Source: Pararcticibacter amylolyticus
GTDB taxonomy: Bacteria > Bacteroidota > Bacteroidia > Sphingobacteriales > Sphingobacteriaceae
Direction of reading: 5' to 3'
NCBI RefSeq assembly: GCF_003130405.1
Contig: NZ_QEAS01000023.1
Coordinates: 1-59,043, forward strand
Length of the DNA stretch: 59,043 nt
The notes under the pieces were generated by a model. The model was not told the origin of the DNA. It did not search any database and was given only the letters and a program-made list of their open reading frames with translations. The stretch's first letter is position 1. Each line of letters opens with the position of its first letter. Below, piece after piece: positions 17,243-28,000 of this stretch. A program made the translations under genes and the position numbers.

Positions 17243-20230
17243 ATGAAAAGTAAAAAGAAATGGCTTTTACCTATCCTGCTTGGCTGCATTTTGCTCGGAG
17301 GGCGTCTGTATGCAATCCCCGGCAATAAAGCATCCTATGCAGCGAAGATTCAACAAACAACTATTAAAGGCACCGTTACGAACTCGAATGGCTCGGAGCC
17401 ACTGATCGGCGTAAGTGTAAAGATCAAGGGCGCTTCGGGAGGCACCTCTACCAATCAGAACGGCGCTTTCGAGATCGCTGTACCCGCTGCTGGTGCTACA
17501 CTGATCTTCTCTTACATCGGCTACGTGACAAAGGAAGTGCGGGTAACAACCGGCCAGCCGGACCTGACCGTACGCTTGCAGGAACAGGCCAACACGCTCA
17601 GCGAGGTGGTCGTGGTGGGCTATGGTTCCATTGACCGGCGCGAGCTCACCAGCGCCGTATCGAACCTGAAACAGGACGATCTGGTTGCGGGCAGCGTTTC
17701 GCCCCTGATTGCGATTCAGGGGAAGGTACCCGGCCTGAATATCTCCTCCGGCAACGGGTCTGATCCCAATGCCAGTGTATCCCTGCAACTGAGAGGGGTT
17801 AATTCCGTTAAGGCATCGCAGGGGCCGCTGGTCGTAATCGACGGAGTACCGGGAGGCGACATCAATTCGGTTGCCAAAGAAGATATTGAATCAGTCAACG
17901 TGCTGCGGGATGCCTCAGCCGCCGCTATATATGGAACCAGGGCATCGGGAGGTGTCATCCTCATCACCACGAAAAGGCCGCAAGCCGGAAAGGCAGCCGT
18001 TAATTTCACTTCCGAGTATTTCGTAGAGAGTGTCCGGAGAAAACCGGAACTGCTTTCGGGTGACGAATATGTTGCTCTTGGACTCGGAGATGATAAAGGA
18101 GCGAGAACGGACTGGTACGACGTCGTCACAAATAAGAACCCGTTTAGTAACCGCCAGGTGATCAACGTAAGCGGAGGATCGGAGACGGCCAATGTATATA
18201 CCACCTTCTTTAAGCGGGACGCCAAAGGGATTTCCATCGGCTCAAAACGGGGCGAAATAGGCGGCAGGCTAAACAGTAACTTCAAATTCTTCGATAACCT
18301 GCTTGAGCTGACCACCAATGTAAGCTATAACCAGGTCAATGCTGATTTTCCGGGCAACAGCGCACCAGGCAATTTCAGGGATGAGAACAACAGCCTTTAC
18401 AACATCGCCATCGGCCTTGATCCGACAATCTCGCCATACGATGCCTCCGACCCTACCGGGTACAACGTCCTCACAGGCGGATTCGACAGATGGAACCCTC
18501 TGGCAGAGGTGATGCTCAGGAAAAAGGAAAATCAATACCGCTACCTGCTTGCTAATGCCACGGTGAAGCTGAACATCACGAAAGACCTCTACACATCAGC
18601 CATGTTCGGAATCAAGAACAATACGGAACACCCAAGCTTCTTCCGGTCCTCGCAGCACCGCGTATCGCGTGAACAGAACGTTGATGGCTATGCCAAGCAG
18701 GAATACAAACGCTGGGACGACCGCATCTTCGAATGGACCGTCGGGTACACCAAAAGGCTCGAGGATCACCAGATCAACGCCGTTGCGGGGTATAGCTACC
18801 AGGACTTTAACGGGCAGGGATTCTGGGCAGAAAATTCGGACTTCCCGGTCGACGGCCTGGCGGAGCACGACATGGGTTCAGGTACCTGGCTTGCCGACGG
18901 AAGAGCAGGCCTCGGATCATGGAAAGATCCCTGGGTAAAACTCGCTGCATTCTTCGGCCGCATCAATTATTCGTTCAAAGACCGCTATATTATTACCGCT
19001 AACCTTCGGCATGAAGGTTCCTCAAAATTCGCCCCGGGAAACCGCTGGGGCTCGTTCCCCGGAGTATCCGTGGGATGGCGGCTGAGCCAGGAGCCCTTCA
19101 TGAAAGGCATAAGCTTCATTGATGATATCAAGATCAGGGGTGGCTATGGCGAAACAGGGAACGAAGGCTTCGGTGCGGAAGTCTCCACCCGGATGTACTC
19201 TGCCGATACCTGGTGGCTTTTTGATGGCGGCTGGAACCGCACCTTCGGTGTAAAACACAATCAGAATCCCGGCATTCGCTGGGAAGTAAAGAAAGAGTTC
19301 AATGCAGGTATAGACTTCGCCATCCTGGCCAATAAATTAAGCGGCAGGTTTGACTATTACAAAAGAGTGATCGATGATCTGATCTACGACATCAGCGTTT
19401 CTCAGCCCCCGGCGATCCACGACAAAACCACGATGAATGTGGGCAGTATGGAGAACCGTGGACTGGAGTTTGAATTGAATTATAATGCTGTCAAAACAAA
19501 GAATTTATCATACACGACCTCCATTGTAGCAGCACATAACAAAACAACGCTGCGCAGCCTCTATGGCAGTCAAACCTTCCAGGATGAGATGAGCTTTCCG
19601 GCACCAGGTTCACCGGGAACTGCCGTACGCCTCTACCCGGGCGAGCCCATCGGGCAATATTACATCTGGAAATTTGCCGGTTTCAGAGAAGATGGTGAAT
19701 GGCTTCTCTACAATAAAAATAATGAGGTGATCCCGGCTGGTGATAAAAAGCCGGAAGATAAACGCTTTACCGGCAATGCCATCCCCAAACTGCAGCTCTC
19801 CTGGAACCATACTGCCTCCTACAAAAACTGGGATGCCGGCGTCTACCTGCGCAGCTGGCTGGGATATGATGTGTTCAACATGATGAATATGTACTACGGC
19901 ATTCCGAATATTAAAGGCCGGAATGCGTTGAAAAGCGGCTTAGGGGAACTTCAGAATGTAAAAGAGAAACAATTGAGCGATTACTGGCTCGAAAAGGGAG
20001 ACTTTCTGAAAGTGGACGCGATCAGCGTTGGATATACCTTTAACAAGAAATGGACAGGGCCGTTCCGCAGTATCCGCGTGTATGCAGCAGGAAGGGACCT
20101 GTTTGTCATCACCGGATACAATGGACTGGATCCTGAAACAAATATTAACGGGCTCACGCCGGGCTTTGAGGTGCTTGATGTGTATCCGAAAACCCGCACG
20201 TTCATGTTTGGTCTGCAGGCATCATTTTAA
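17243..20230 (+). CDS. SusC/RagA-family TonB-dependent outer-membrane transporter
   Basis: This 995-residue transporter starts with a signal peptide (residues 1-24), then a carboxypeptidase-like regulatory domain (about 38-112, 'TVTNSNGSEPLIGVSVKIKG'), a TonB-box-like 'SEVVVVGYGS', the plug ('VLRDASAAAIYGTRASGGVI', near residue 225) and a C-terminal beta-barrel. It should import a ligand bound by its SusD partner, using TonB energy. There is no STN domain, so it is unlikely to signal to an anti-sigma factor. The SusD gene starts 18 bp after its stop, so the pair is one operon. No CAZyme, peptidase or regulator is adjacent, so the substrate cannot be inferred. Confidence 0.95.
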   Translation: MKSKKKWLLPILLGCILLGGRLYAIPGNKASYAAKIQQTTIKGTVTNSNGSEPLIGVSVKIKGASGGTSTNQNGAFEIAVPAAGATLIFSYIGYVTKEVRVTTGQPDLTVRLQEQANTLSEVVVVGYGSIDRRELTSAVSNLKQDDLVAGSVSPLIAIQGKVPGLNISSGNGSDPNASVSLQLRGVNSVKASQGPLVVIDGVPGGDINSVAKEDIESVNVLRDASAAAIYGTRASGGVILITTKRPQAGKAAVNFTSEYFVESVRRKPELLSGDEYVALGLGDDKGARTDWYDVVTNKNPFSNRQVINVSGGSETANVYTTFFKRDAKGISIGSKRGEIGGRLNSNFKFFDNLLELTTNVSYNQVNADFPGNSAPGNFRDENNSLYNIAIGLDPTISPYDASDPTGYNVLTGGFDRWNPLAEVMLRKKENQYRYLLANATVKLNITKDLYTSAMFGIKNNTEHPSFFRSSQHRVSREQNVDGYAKQEYKRWDDRIFEWTVGYTKRLEDHQINAVAGYSYQDFNGQGFWAENSDFPVDGLAEHDMGSGTWLADGRAGLGSWKDPWVKLAAFFGRINYSFKDRYIITANLRHEGSSKFAPGNRWGSFPGVSVGWRLSQEPFMKGISFIDDIKIRGGYGETGNEGFGAEVSTRMYSADTWWLFDGGWNRTFGVKHNQNPGIRWEVKKEFNAGIDFAILANKLSGRFDYYKRVIDDLIYDISVSQPPAIHDKTTMNVGSMENRGLEFELNYNAVKTKNLSYTTSIVAAHNKTTLRSLYGSQTFQDEMSFPAPGSPGTAVRLYPGEPIGQYYIWKFAGFREDGEWLLYNKNNEVIPAGDKKPEDKRFTGNAIPKLQLSWNHTASYKNWDAGVYLRSWLGYDVFNMMNMYYGIPNIKGRNALKSGLGELQNVKEKQLSDYWLEKGDFLKVDAISVGYTFNKKWTGPFRSIRVYAAGRDLFVITGYNGLDPETNINGLTPGFEVLDVYPKTRTFMFGLQASF

Positions 20231-20248
20231 AACTCAAAAAGAACAAAA

Positions 20249-21931
20249 ATGAAAAAGCTTTTCATATATCTGCTCCTTCCGCTGCTGATCCTCGGAAGCT
20301 GTACAAAATTAGATCAGGAGTTCTACAGCCAGGTTACTCCCGGAACATTTTTCAAAAGTGAAAAAGACATCCTGGCAGCCCTGAACAGGCCCTTTACCCA
20401 TGCCCGCTGGTATGTTGGCGAAGACCGCTGGTATTTACAGGAACATACGGCTGACAATTTCGCTATTACCACCAAAGGACCGCACTGGGAAAACGGCGGA
20501 GAAAACAAACGCTATCATTACCACAGCTGGACGCCCGACGACGGATGGATCTGGGGAAGCTGGCGCGGAACATTGATGGGGATAGCCCTTGCCCTTGATG
20601 CACGCAGCGACCTCGAGAAGCTCGACTACAGCAAATTTGCCCTGACGACCGACGATCAGCAGGCACATATCAACCAGCTAAATACCCTGATTGCTTATTT
20701 CTATATGAGGGGGCTCGACTTTTTCGGAGGCTTACCCATCTTTAACAGTCTCGAAGGCGAAAACCTCCCGCGTAACACCGACCAGGAAGTGTTTGCTCAT
20801 ATTGAACAACTGCTGAAGACGGCCATAGAAAAATTACCCCCAAAAAGTCAGTTAGATGAACCTGCTGCCGGCGAGCTGAAGCAGGCAGCAGCCGCAGCTA
20901 TGCTTGCGGAGCTTTATTTCAATGCCGAAGTATATATCGGCCGTCCTATGTACCAGGAATGCCAGCAGCTGTCACAGGACATTATAGACGGGAAGTACGG
21001 CCCCTACCAGCTGGATGCCACCTGGTATGGCCCGCATAGTTTTAAAAACGACAGATCTCCCGAGATTATCTGGTCGATCCCCTCTGAGTTCAATAAGCTG
21101 CAGTACGACTGGTTCTACAGCAGTTTTTACCATTATAACAGCCGCGAATATTTCGGACAGGATATGGGTGCCAATAACGGCACACACATGACCCCTTCAC
21201 GCCGTCCCGACTCCACGCTTTACCGGAACGAATGGAAGCTTGGCTCCCCCTTTGAAAAATTCGACAACGGCGATCTCCGTAAAAAGCCCTACCGGTATCT
21301 CGGAAGCAGTAATTATGAGGGCATGTTCCTGGTTGGAGAACAACGTAAACCGGATGGCGGTGTTATTAACGGTACCCAGGAATATGATCGCCGGCCACTC
21401 TTCCTGCGCGACCAGGTGGGCCGGTTCTCAGAAGTGGGGCCGGGAAAAAAATACAGTTCCGTTGCCCAACTTCCGTCTAACATGTCAGAGGGAGAAGAGA
21501 ATACCGGTGTCCGCCTGGTCAAGGTGCCTATCCCTACTTTAGCCGACAACTCCCTGCGCTGGGGTGCCGACAACCCAGTCATCCGCCTCACAGAGATCTA
21601 TTACATGCTGGCAGAATGTAAATGGCGCAGAGGCGACATAGCAGGCGCTGCCGGATTAATCAATACCGTCCGGAAACGCAACTTTGTCAACGGAGCCGAT
21701 CCCAATCCGGTTCTGGCTGCAAACTTTGATAAATACCGGTTTATTGATGAATGGAGCATTGAATTCCTGGGAGAAGGGCGCAGGCGTACAGACCTGCTGC
21801 GCTGGAATATGTTTACGACAGAAAAATGGTGGGATCATAATCCTTCCGGGTCCGATCACCTGAAACGGTTTCCGGTACCCACACAGGCAATCTCCGGAAA
21901 TAACAATCTGCAGCAGAACCCGGGCTATTGA
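20249..21931 (+). CDS. SusD/RagB-family surface lipoprotein
   Basis: This 560-residue protein is the ligand-binding lid for the SusC channel encoded just upstream. The lipobox is 'LLILGSC' (Cys18). TPR-like helices and the C-terminal family signature are clear: 'IRLTEIYYMLAECKWRRGD', 'EFLGEGRRRTDLLRW', and a final 'FPVPTQAISGNNNLQQNPGY'. A strong terminator follows immediately, so the operon contains only these two genes. Confidence 0.95.
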   Translation: MKKLFIYLLLPLLILGSCTKLDQEFYSQVTPGTFFKSEKDILAALNRPFTHARWYVGEDRWYLQEHTADNFAITTKGPHWENGGENKRYHYHSWTPDDGWIWGSWRGTLMGIALALDARSDLEKLDYSKFALTTDDQQAHINQLNTLIAYFYMRGLDFFGGLPIFNSLEGENLPRNTDQEVFAHIEQLLKTAIEKLPPKSQLDEPAAGELKQAAAAAMLAELYFNAEVYIGRPMYQECQQLSQDIIDGKYGPYQLDATWYGPHSFKNDRSPEIIWSIPSEFNKLQYDWFYSSFYHYNSREYFGQDMGANNGTHMTPSRRPDSTLYRNEWKLGSPFEKFDNGDLRKKPYRYLGSSNYEGMFLVGEQRKPDGGVINGTQEYDRRPLFLRDQVGRFSEVGPGKKYSSVAQLPSNMSEGEENTGVRLVKVPIPTLADNSLRWGADNPVIRLTEIYYMLAECKWRRGDIAGAAGLINTVRKRNFVNGADPNPVLAANFDKYRFIDEWSIEFLGEGRRRTDLLRWNMFTTEKWWDHNPSGSDHLKRFPVPTQAISGNNNLQQNPGY

Positions 21932-21937
21932 TAAAAA

Positions 21938-21977
21938 AGTACAGGGGCTGGCTTGCCGGCCAGCCCCCTGTACTTTT
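21938..21977. terminator. Bidirectional terminator between convergent operons
   Basis: AAAAAAGTACAGGGGCTGGC and GCCAGCCCCCTGTACTTTTTT pair with one bulged C around a short loop. A-tract and T-tract on the two sides allow termination of the SusD gene from the left and the TlpA-like gene from the right. Confidence 0.85.
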
Positions 21978-23483
21978 TTATTTTTCGCTCCTCACCATGT
22001 CAACCATCAGGGAGATCTCATCCACCGCTGCCTGCCTGCTGCTGTTGAACCCGGTCAGCTTAAAACGGATATTCCCTTTCCCGTCGATAAGGAATTTTGC
22101 CGGGATGCCTGATACATGGTAATCCGCTACCACCTTGTTTGCTTTGGTTTCAGGATCCTTTGTATCCATCAATACATGAAAATCATATTTCATACCGGCA
22201 ATATATGCCCTGGCGTCCGCTGCCGGATCTGGGGTTCTTTCCCAGGTATGAATAAATAAAAACTTCACGTCAGGATCGTCTTTATATTTATCTACAGCCA
22301 TTTGCATCGCAGGAAAAGAAGCCTTACAGGGCACACACCAGGTTGCCCAAAAATCGAGAATGACGATCTTTCCTTTGAAGGCAGAAAGGGTAACCTTCTT
22401 CCCGTTTAAGTCTGTCAGCGTAAAATCGACAGCCGGTTCACTGATCATTTTTTTCATCAGTCGTTCTTTCAGATCGTTGCCGGCCCCTTTACGAATATCT
22501 TCCGTCAAGGTCTCCAAACCTGCATTACTTCCTTTAACTCTCACATATAACATCCGGAATACCTCCCACATTTCCTCCGTTGTCTCTCCCGATCTTACCG
22601 CCATTTCGATCTTGTCATAAGCGTCGCGGTCCCGGTTAAGTGCTATCAGGATATTGGCATAAGTGAAATTCACCGGGGTGCTTCTTCCTTTTGCGGCACT
22701 GTCAGCGATCTCTATATATTTCAATGCTTCCAGATATTTTTTCTGTTCATATAATATCCGGGCATATCCTCCGCACATTTCAGCATAGCCTGAAGCGGCC
22801 CACTTAGCCGCTGTGCTGTTACCTATTTTTCCTTCGGCATAGGGCAAAGTGGCCTCCACCGCCTTTTTCTGGTATAAAGCGGCGTTTGTTAAGTCGCCGT
22901 TGGCATGAAAAATATCAGACAGATCGTGATAGGGCTTCCGCTTCCAAAAATCTGCCTCCAGTAAACCGGCATAATAGTTTGCCTTAGCCTTATTCTTTTC
23001 CATTGCGTAGCCTTTAGCCAGGGTATAGCGTATACGATCATAAGGCAGCCTGTCCTCGCCCAGGGGTAATCGCGGGTAGTTTCCCGGAGGAAAGTTTTTA
23101 ATGAATGCCCGGTATCCCTCTTCCATTTCCGGCAGGCTTTTCATCCGGGTGATTTCCTGCTGTGCCTTGCTCCGGGCTTCCAGGCCCCGCGGGAACTTCC
23201 TGATCGCAGCAGTCACCACCGAATCGAACGCCTTTGTATTGTTAATCCGGAAGTAATAGCTCGCGGCTATCCCCATATCATCTTCACGGGAGCTGGCAGC
23301 TAAAGCCTTGAGGCGACTGTTCAGCAGCTGCAGGACTGCCGGGTCTTTAGATGCAGCTAACCGGTCTAACTGTTTTTTGACGCTGTCAGGATTCATCCCG
23401 TTTTGCGGCTGTGCATGAAGAGTTACCACAGAAAGCAGTACTGCCGCACAGACAAAAACACCTTTATATTTCATCGTGTCCAT
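21978..23483 (-). CDS. TlpA-like thioredoxin-domain protein
   Basis: This 501-residue exported protein has a signal peptide (ends 'VVTLHAQ'; the ATG of MKYKG at 23474 is an alternative start). A helical region with TPR-like repeats covers about 30-350, and the C-terminal thioredoxin fold covers about 355-495 with the redox motif WATWCVPC. It should act in the periplasm as a thiol-disulfide oxidoreductase. It is the last gene of the ECF/FecR/STN-SusC/SusD operon (30 bp after the SusD stop); this arrangement is common in Pedobacter-type uptake islands, though the reason for a redox partner is not known. Confidence 0.88.
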   Translation of the reverse strand: MDTMKYKGVFVCAAVLLSVVTLHAQPQNGMNPDSVKKQLDRLAASKDPAVLQLLNSRLKALAASSREDDMGIAASYYFRINNTKAFDSVVTAAIRKFPRGLEARSKAQQEITRMKSLPEMEEGYRAFIKNFPPGNYPRLPLGEDRLPYDRIRYTLAKGYAMEKNKAKANYYAGLLEADFWKRKPYHDLSDIFHANGDLTNAALYQKKAVEATLPYAEGKIGNSTAAKWAASGYAEMCGGYARILYEQKKYLEALKYIEIADSAAKGRSTPVNFTYANILIALNRDRDAYDKIEMAVRSGETTEEMWEVFRMLYVRVKGSNAGLETLTEDIRKGAGNDLKERLMKKMISEPAVDFTLTDLNGKKVTLSAFKGKIVILDFWATWCVPCKASFPAMQMAVDKYKDDPDVKFLFIHTWERTPDPAADARAYIAGMKYDFHVLMDTKDPETKANKVVADYHVSGIPAKFLIDGKGNIRFKLTGFNSSRQAAVDEISLMVDMVRSEK

Positions 23484-23513
23484 TTATTCATAAAGAGTGG
23501 ATAAAACAGCTGA

Positions 23514-25010
23514 TTATAAAGGATTCTGAACAATCAGTGGATTGATCGCTGTCTCCGAGCTCGGTACAGGCCAGATGTAGCGGTTGTCTGCTGCCGGTAT
23601 AGCGGGTGCATTACCCTGGGCTCCTGATTTAGCGGGCAATGTTAAGCCCTGGCGCTGCAAATCCGGAACGAGAAAGCCCTCTCCCAGCAGTTCGATCTTC
23701 CTCTCCTGTAATATGGAAGCGAGCAGGGTTGTTTGTGTATTAACAGTTCCTGAGGGGAACACATAAGAAGCATCCGACCTGTTCCTTACCGCGGCAAGCA
23801 AGTCCCTGGCCCTTGTGAGATTGGCTTCGCCGCCGGTACGCGTCAAAGCCTCTGCGTACGTTAAGAGCACTTCAGCATAACGGATCACCGGCACCCAGTC
23901 GGAATAAGAAACGGGGACTTTGAATTTACTTAACCATTTTTGGCTGGTGTTGGTAAATACAAAGTTTTTGCGTGCATCGGCAGACGTTGCTGAACTGTAA
24001 ACAGGATCAGAGATAGTTGCCGAAGCATTAAGATAATACGAGCCATTGAAAGGAGCGATATTGAAAAAATTCGCGAGCAAGCCCGGCTCCGTAGAGGTAA
24101 ACGGCAGTGAAAAAACTGACTCCGGTCCGGCATAGCTGCCGCTGAATACAGTTGCAATGCTGGCCTCCAGTTTATTGTTAACACCGCCGGAGGGAGCCTG
24201 AAAGGGAGCCTCAGCTGATACAATTTTACTACCTTCGGCGATAACCCCGGCATAATCGCCTTTAGCCAGATCCACTCTTGCTTTAAGCGCGACGGCTGTA
24301 TTTTTTGTGGCCCTGGTAGTATTTAAAACGGTGGTACTATAGTGAACCGGCAAAGCCCCCTCAGCATCATTTAAATCTTCGAGCACCTGGTTGTAGATCT
24401 CAGCAACCGAACTTCGTGCCAGCTGGTTCCCTTCATTGGATCTTTCCGCCTTCAACCGTAAAGGCAGGCCAGGTGAGGCTCCTCCGTCACGTGTATAAGG
24501 CTGGGCATAAATTTGTACCAGGGTGAAATAGCAAAGGGCCCTGATAAACTTAGCTTCACCGGAAAAACCGGCATATTGCTCTGCTGTAATTTTATTTTTG
24601 TTCTGTTCCAGGCCCGCCAGGAAGGTGTTTACAGCATTAATTGCCGCATAACCGGTGCTCCAGGTATTAATCACCTCTGTGGTACTGGGATTAACGGCCT
24701 GCAGCCAACTTTGCTGCCCGGTGGTGACGTTGGGCTTATTCATAATAAATTCGTCGCCCCGCAGTTCGTTGTAGATGATCACCCCTCCGCCATAAAAGAA
24801 AACACTTTTTAAAGACGCGTAAAGTCCGTTGATCTGGGCTGTGATGCGGGTTTCATTATCAAATGCCGTAGCATCGGAGATACTGGTCCGGTTGGCAGGG
24901 TCCAGGAGGTCTTTTTTGCAGGCAAAGCCCGACGTTAAAAGGCAGCCTAGCAGTGAGGCTCTTATAATGATTGTTTGATATCTTCTGATGGTTTTCATTG
25001 TGTTTGTCAT
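23514..25010 (-). CDS. SusD/RagB-family lipoprotein
   Basis: This 498-residue partner of the STN-SusC has a lipobox 'LTSGFAC' (about Cys31, or Cys27 from the second ATG). The family features are present: a 'RALCYFTLVQIYAQPYTRDG' helix near residue 150, 'VIRYAEVLLTYAEALTRTGG', and a terminal 'WPVPSSETAINPL'. The start codon overlaps the stop of the SusC gene (TAATG), so translation is coupled. It should bind the ligand at the cell surface. Confidence 0.95.
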   Translation of the reverse strand: MTNTMKTIRRYQTIIIRASLLGCLLTSGFACKKDLLDPANRTSISDATAFDNETRITAQINGLYASLKSVFFYGGGVIIYNELRGDEFIMNKPNVTTGQQSWLQAVNPSTTEVINTWSTGYAAINAVNTFLAGLEQNKNKITAEQYAGFSGEAKFIRALCYFTLVQIYAQPYTRDGGASPGLPLRLKAERSNEGNQLARSSVAEIYNQVLEDLNDAEGALPVHYSTTVLNTTRATKNTAVALKARVDLAKGDYAGVIAEGSKIVSAEAPFQAPSGGVNNKLEASIATVFSGSYAGPESVFSLPFTSTEPGLLANFFNIAPFNGSYYLNASATISDPVYSSATSADARKNFVFTNTSQKWLSKFKVPVSYSDWVPVIRYAEVLLTYAEALTRTGGEANLTRARDLLAAVRNRSDASYVFPSGTVNTQTTLLASILQERKIELLGEGFLVPDLQRQGLTLPAKSGAQGNAPAIPAADNRYIWPVPSSETAINPLIVQNPL

Positions 25011-28000
25011 TAAAATCCTACATTAACTCCGATGATGAACGACCTGCCTGCAGGTACAGAATTCTTATCACGTCCGGAGGCCGTATTAGAATCGCCGTTG
25101 GCAGAAATTTCCGGATCGGAACCTGAGTACTTCGTATGTAAAATAATGTTGCTGGCCGAACCATACACCCTGACCGATGAGATCCCGGTCTTCCCGTACA
25201 GCTTTACAGGGATGGTGTATCCGAGAGAAGTGGTACCCAGTTTGATATATGTTCCGCTCTCTGCATTGAAAGAATTAGGCAATACAGAACCACTGGCCTG
25301 CTGATCATTATAATACACGGCCGGAATGTCTGTCACATCCCCCGGAGCTCTCCACCTGCGTAAGATATCTTTCTGATTATTAAAGAAATTATTATTCAGC
25401 AATGTGGCTTTCGTCCCGTTATAGATCAGGTTGCCGCCCGAGAATACCACATTTACATAGAGATCGAATTGTTTGTATCTGAAAGTATTGTTGAATCCGC
25501 CATACCAGGTGGGCAGGGATGGCCCCATAATCACCCCATCGCCATAAGCATCCATTGCAGGAGCTGCGGTTCCATCCAGGTAAGACCATTTGCCTCCTAC
25601 AGGGTTATACTGTACGGTTGCACCGTCCCTGTTGATATACGTCCTTAATCCATTCTCCGGATTTACCCCATTTGTTTTAACTACATACACCGAAGCTACT
25701 GAGTATCCGGCCCGGGTAATATTAGAGGTTTCCAGGCTGGCCGTCCAGATATCGGTATTGTTGGCCAGGGCGGTAACGCGGTTTTTTAGTGTACTGATGT
25801 TAAACCCGGAGGTCCACTGGAAAGCGCCGCGATCCATAACATGGGCCTTGATATCAAATTCGAAGCCCCGGTTAAACATGGATCCCACATTCGTATTAAT
25901 GGAATTACCCGGAATACCTTTTGAAGGAGCCTGGGGAGCGGCTAAGATTAGTCCGTCGATACTGTTATGGTAATAATCAGCGTCGAGGGTAATTTTATTC
26001 TGCCACAGCCCGATGTTCACCCCTATATCTGTTTTCTTGCTGGTCTCCCACTTCAGGTCAGGGTTTCCCGTTTGCGAGAGAGCAATCGAGGCAACTCCCC
26101 CATAAGTGCCTGCACTGTACAATGACGATGCGGCATAATCACCAATGTTAACGTTACCTACCTGGCCGTAGCTGGCGCGAAGCTTAAGGGAGGAAACCGT
26201 TCCTGCCAGGACTGAGTTGCGGTAGAAGTTTTCTTCGGAAAGGTTCCAGCCAACAGAGCCTCCGCCAAAGTTCCCGAACTTATGATTAAGCGCAAGCCCC
26301 GAAAATCCATCTCTTCTGAAGCTCGCACTTAACAGGTACTTTTTCTTATAATCATAAAAAACATTACTGAAGTAAGACCTGTACCCATTTTCCGTATGGG
26401 TCCCCTCAGCATCGCTTATGTCAGTGAACCCACCGGCATAAGAATCAAAGTAGGGATCGATCAAACCGGTACGGGTGGCGGATGTTCCATTCATTACCGT
26501 ATGGATCTCTTCATAACCTGCCAGCGCACTGATATGATGATCACCCGCTATTGTCGTTTTATAACTAATGGCGTTGGTAAAGCTTGTGCGGTAGTTGGTA
26601 TTGTAGTCGCTGGAAGCAGAACCATTACTGCCAAACGCGCTGCCCTGGAGTGGGTTACCAAAACTGGTGTTAGCCACATTGAGGCTGTTGATACTGTAGT
26701 TTGTTTTTACCTTAAATCCTTTAAACAGTTCCCACTCGGCGTATACCAGTCCCAGGAAGTTATTGCTTTCAGAAGCATACTTATCATGATCGATTATCGG
26801 CAAAGGGTTATAGTAGCCGACAAGGATGGTATTGGGACCGAAGCCAAGGCTGTTGGCGCTGACATTATACGAGCCGTCCGGGTTATAGGGCAGCACATTG
26901 GGCGGCAGCACCATAGACTCGCGCGTCAGGTTATTCCTGCCGAAAGAATTATTGACACCTGTGGTCAGGTTGTTGTTGACAGCGTTGCTGTAAGTGAAAT
27001 TAGTTCCGATATGCAAGCCTTTTATCAGCAGGTGATCCAGGTTTGCCCTGGCCGACTTACGCTGGAATTTATTCTTTACCAGGAATCCCGTCTGGTCGCT
27101 GTAATTGAGCGACACAAAATAACTGGTGGTTTCCGAAGCTCCGGAAACACTGAGATTGTGATTTTGCGAGCGGCCGGTTTGATAGAAGTAATCGTACCAG
27201 TTGGTTTCCTGTATGGAGCCGTCAGCATTTTGTCCAAGGGCGTATGCCTGCTTGAGGCCCGAGTTGGCCTGGGCTTCGTTCTTAATCGTCACATAATCCT
27301 GCGCACCCAGCAATTCGGGTAACTTGGGTTTTCGGGTAATTCCCGCGTAGGCATCATAAGACACCCTTGCTTTACCGGCTTTGCCCTTTTTAGTGGTGAT
27401 CACCACCACGCCGTTTGCAGCGCGGGAGCCGTAAATCGCTGTTGCTGAAGCGTCTTTTAGTATTTCAACAGACTCAATGTCATTTGGATTGATGCTGGAC
27501 AAGGGATTGTTTCCGGTAGCCGCCGAAAAGCCGGCATTCCCGGTAAATGATGTAACCCCGTCAATAATGATCAGCGGATAAGAACTCAGGTTGATGGAGT
27601 TAGTTCCCCTGATACGGAATACCGGGGTGGCATCCAGGGAACCGCCGTTCGATGTCATCTTAACGCCTGCTGCCTGCCCCGCTAAAGCCTGGTCGAAACT
27701 TGGAACCGGCCTGTTCTCAATCGCACTGCCGTCAATCCGTGCTGAAGAACCGGTGAACTCAGCCCTGTTCTGAACGGTATAACCGGATACCACTACATCT
27801 TTAAGTTGTTCGGCAGCGGGGGAAAGTGTCACTGAGAAAACGGTCTCCGTCCCGGTTTTGATCTCCTTCGGTTCGTACCCGATAAATGAAAAAACAAGAA
27901 CAGCATCGCGGCTGGTCACTTCCAGGCTGAAATGGCCTTCGGAATCCGATATTACCACATTGCTTTTCCCTTTCTCCTTCACCGTTACTCCCGGCATGGT

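Noticed and set aside
26396-27322. A 308-codon open frame on the plus strand
   Set aside because: It is entirely antisense to the STN-SusC gene, has no recognisable domain, and the opposite strand codes for a clear family member. Long antisense frames are expected opposite biased codon use.
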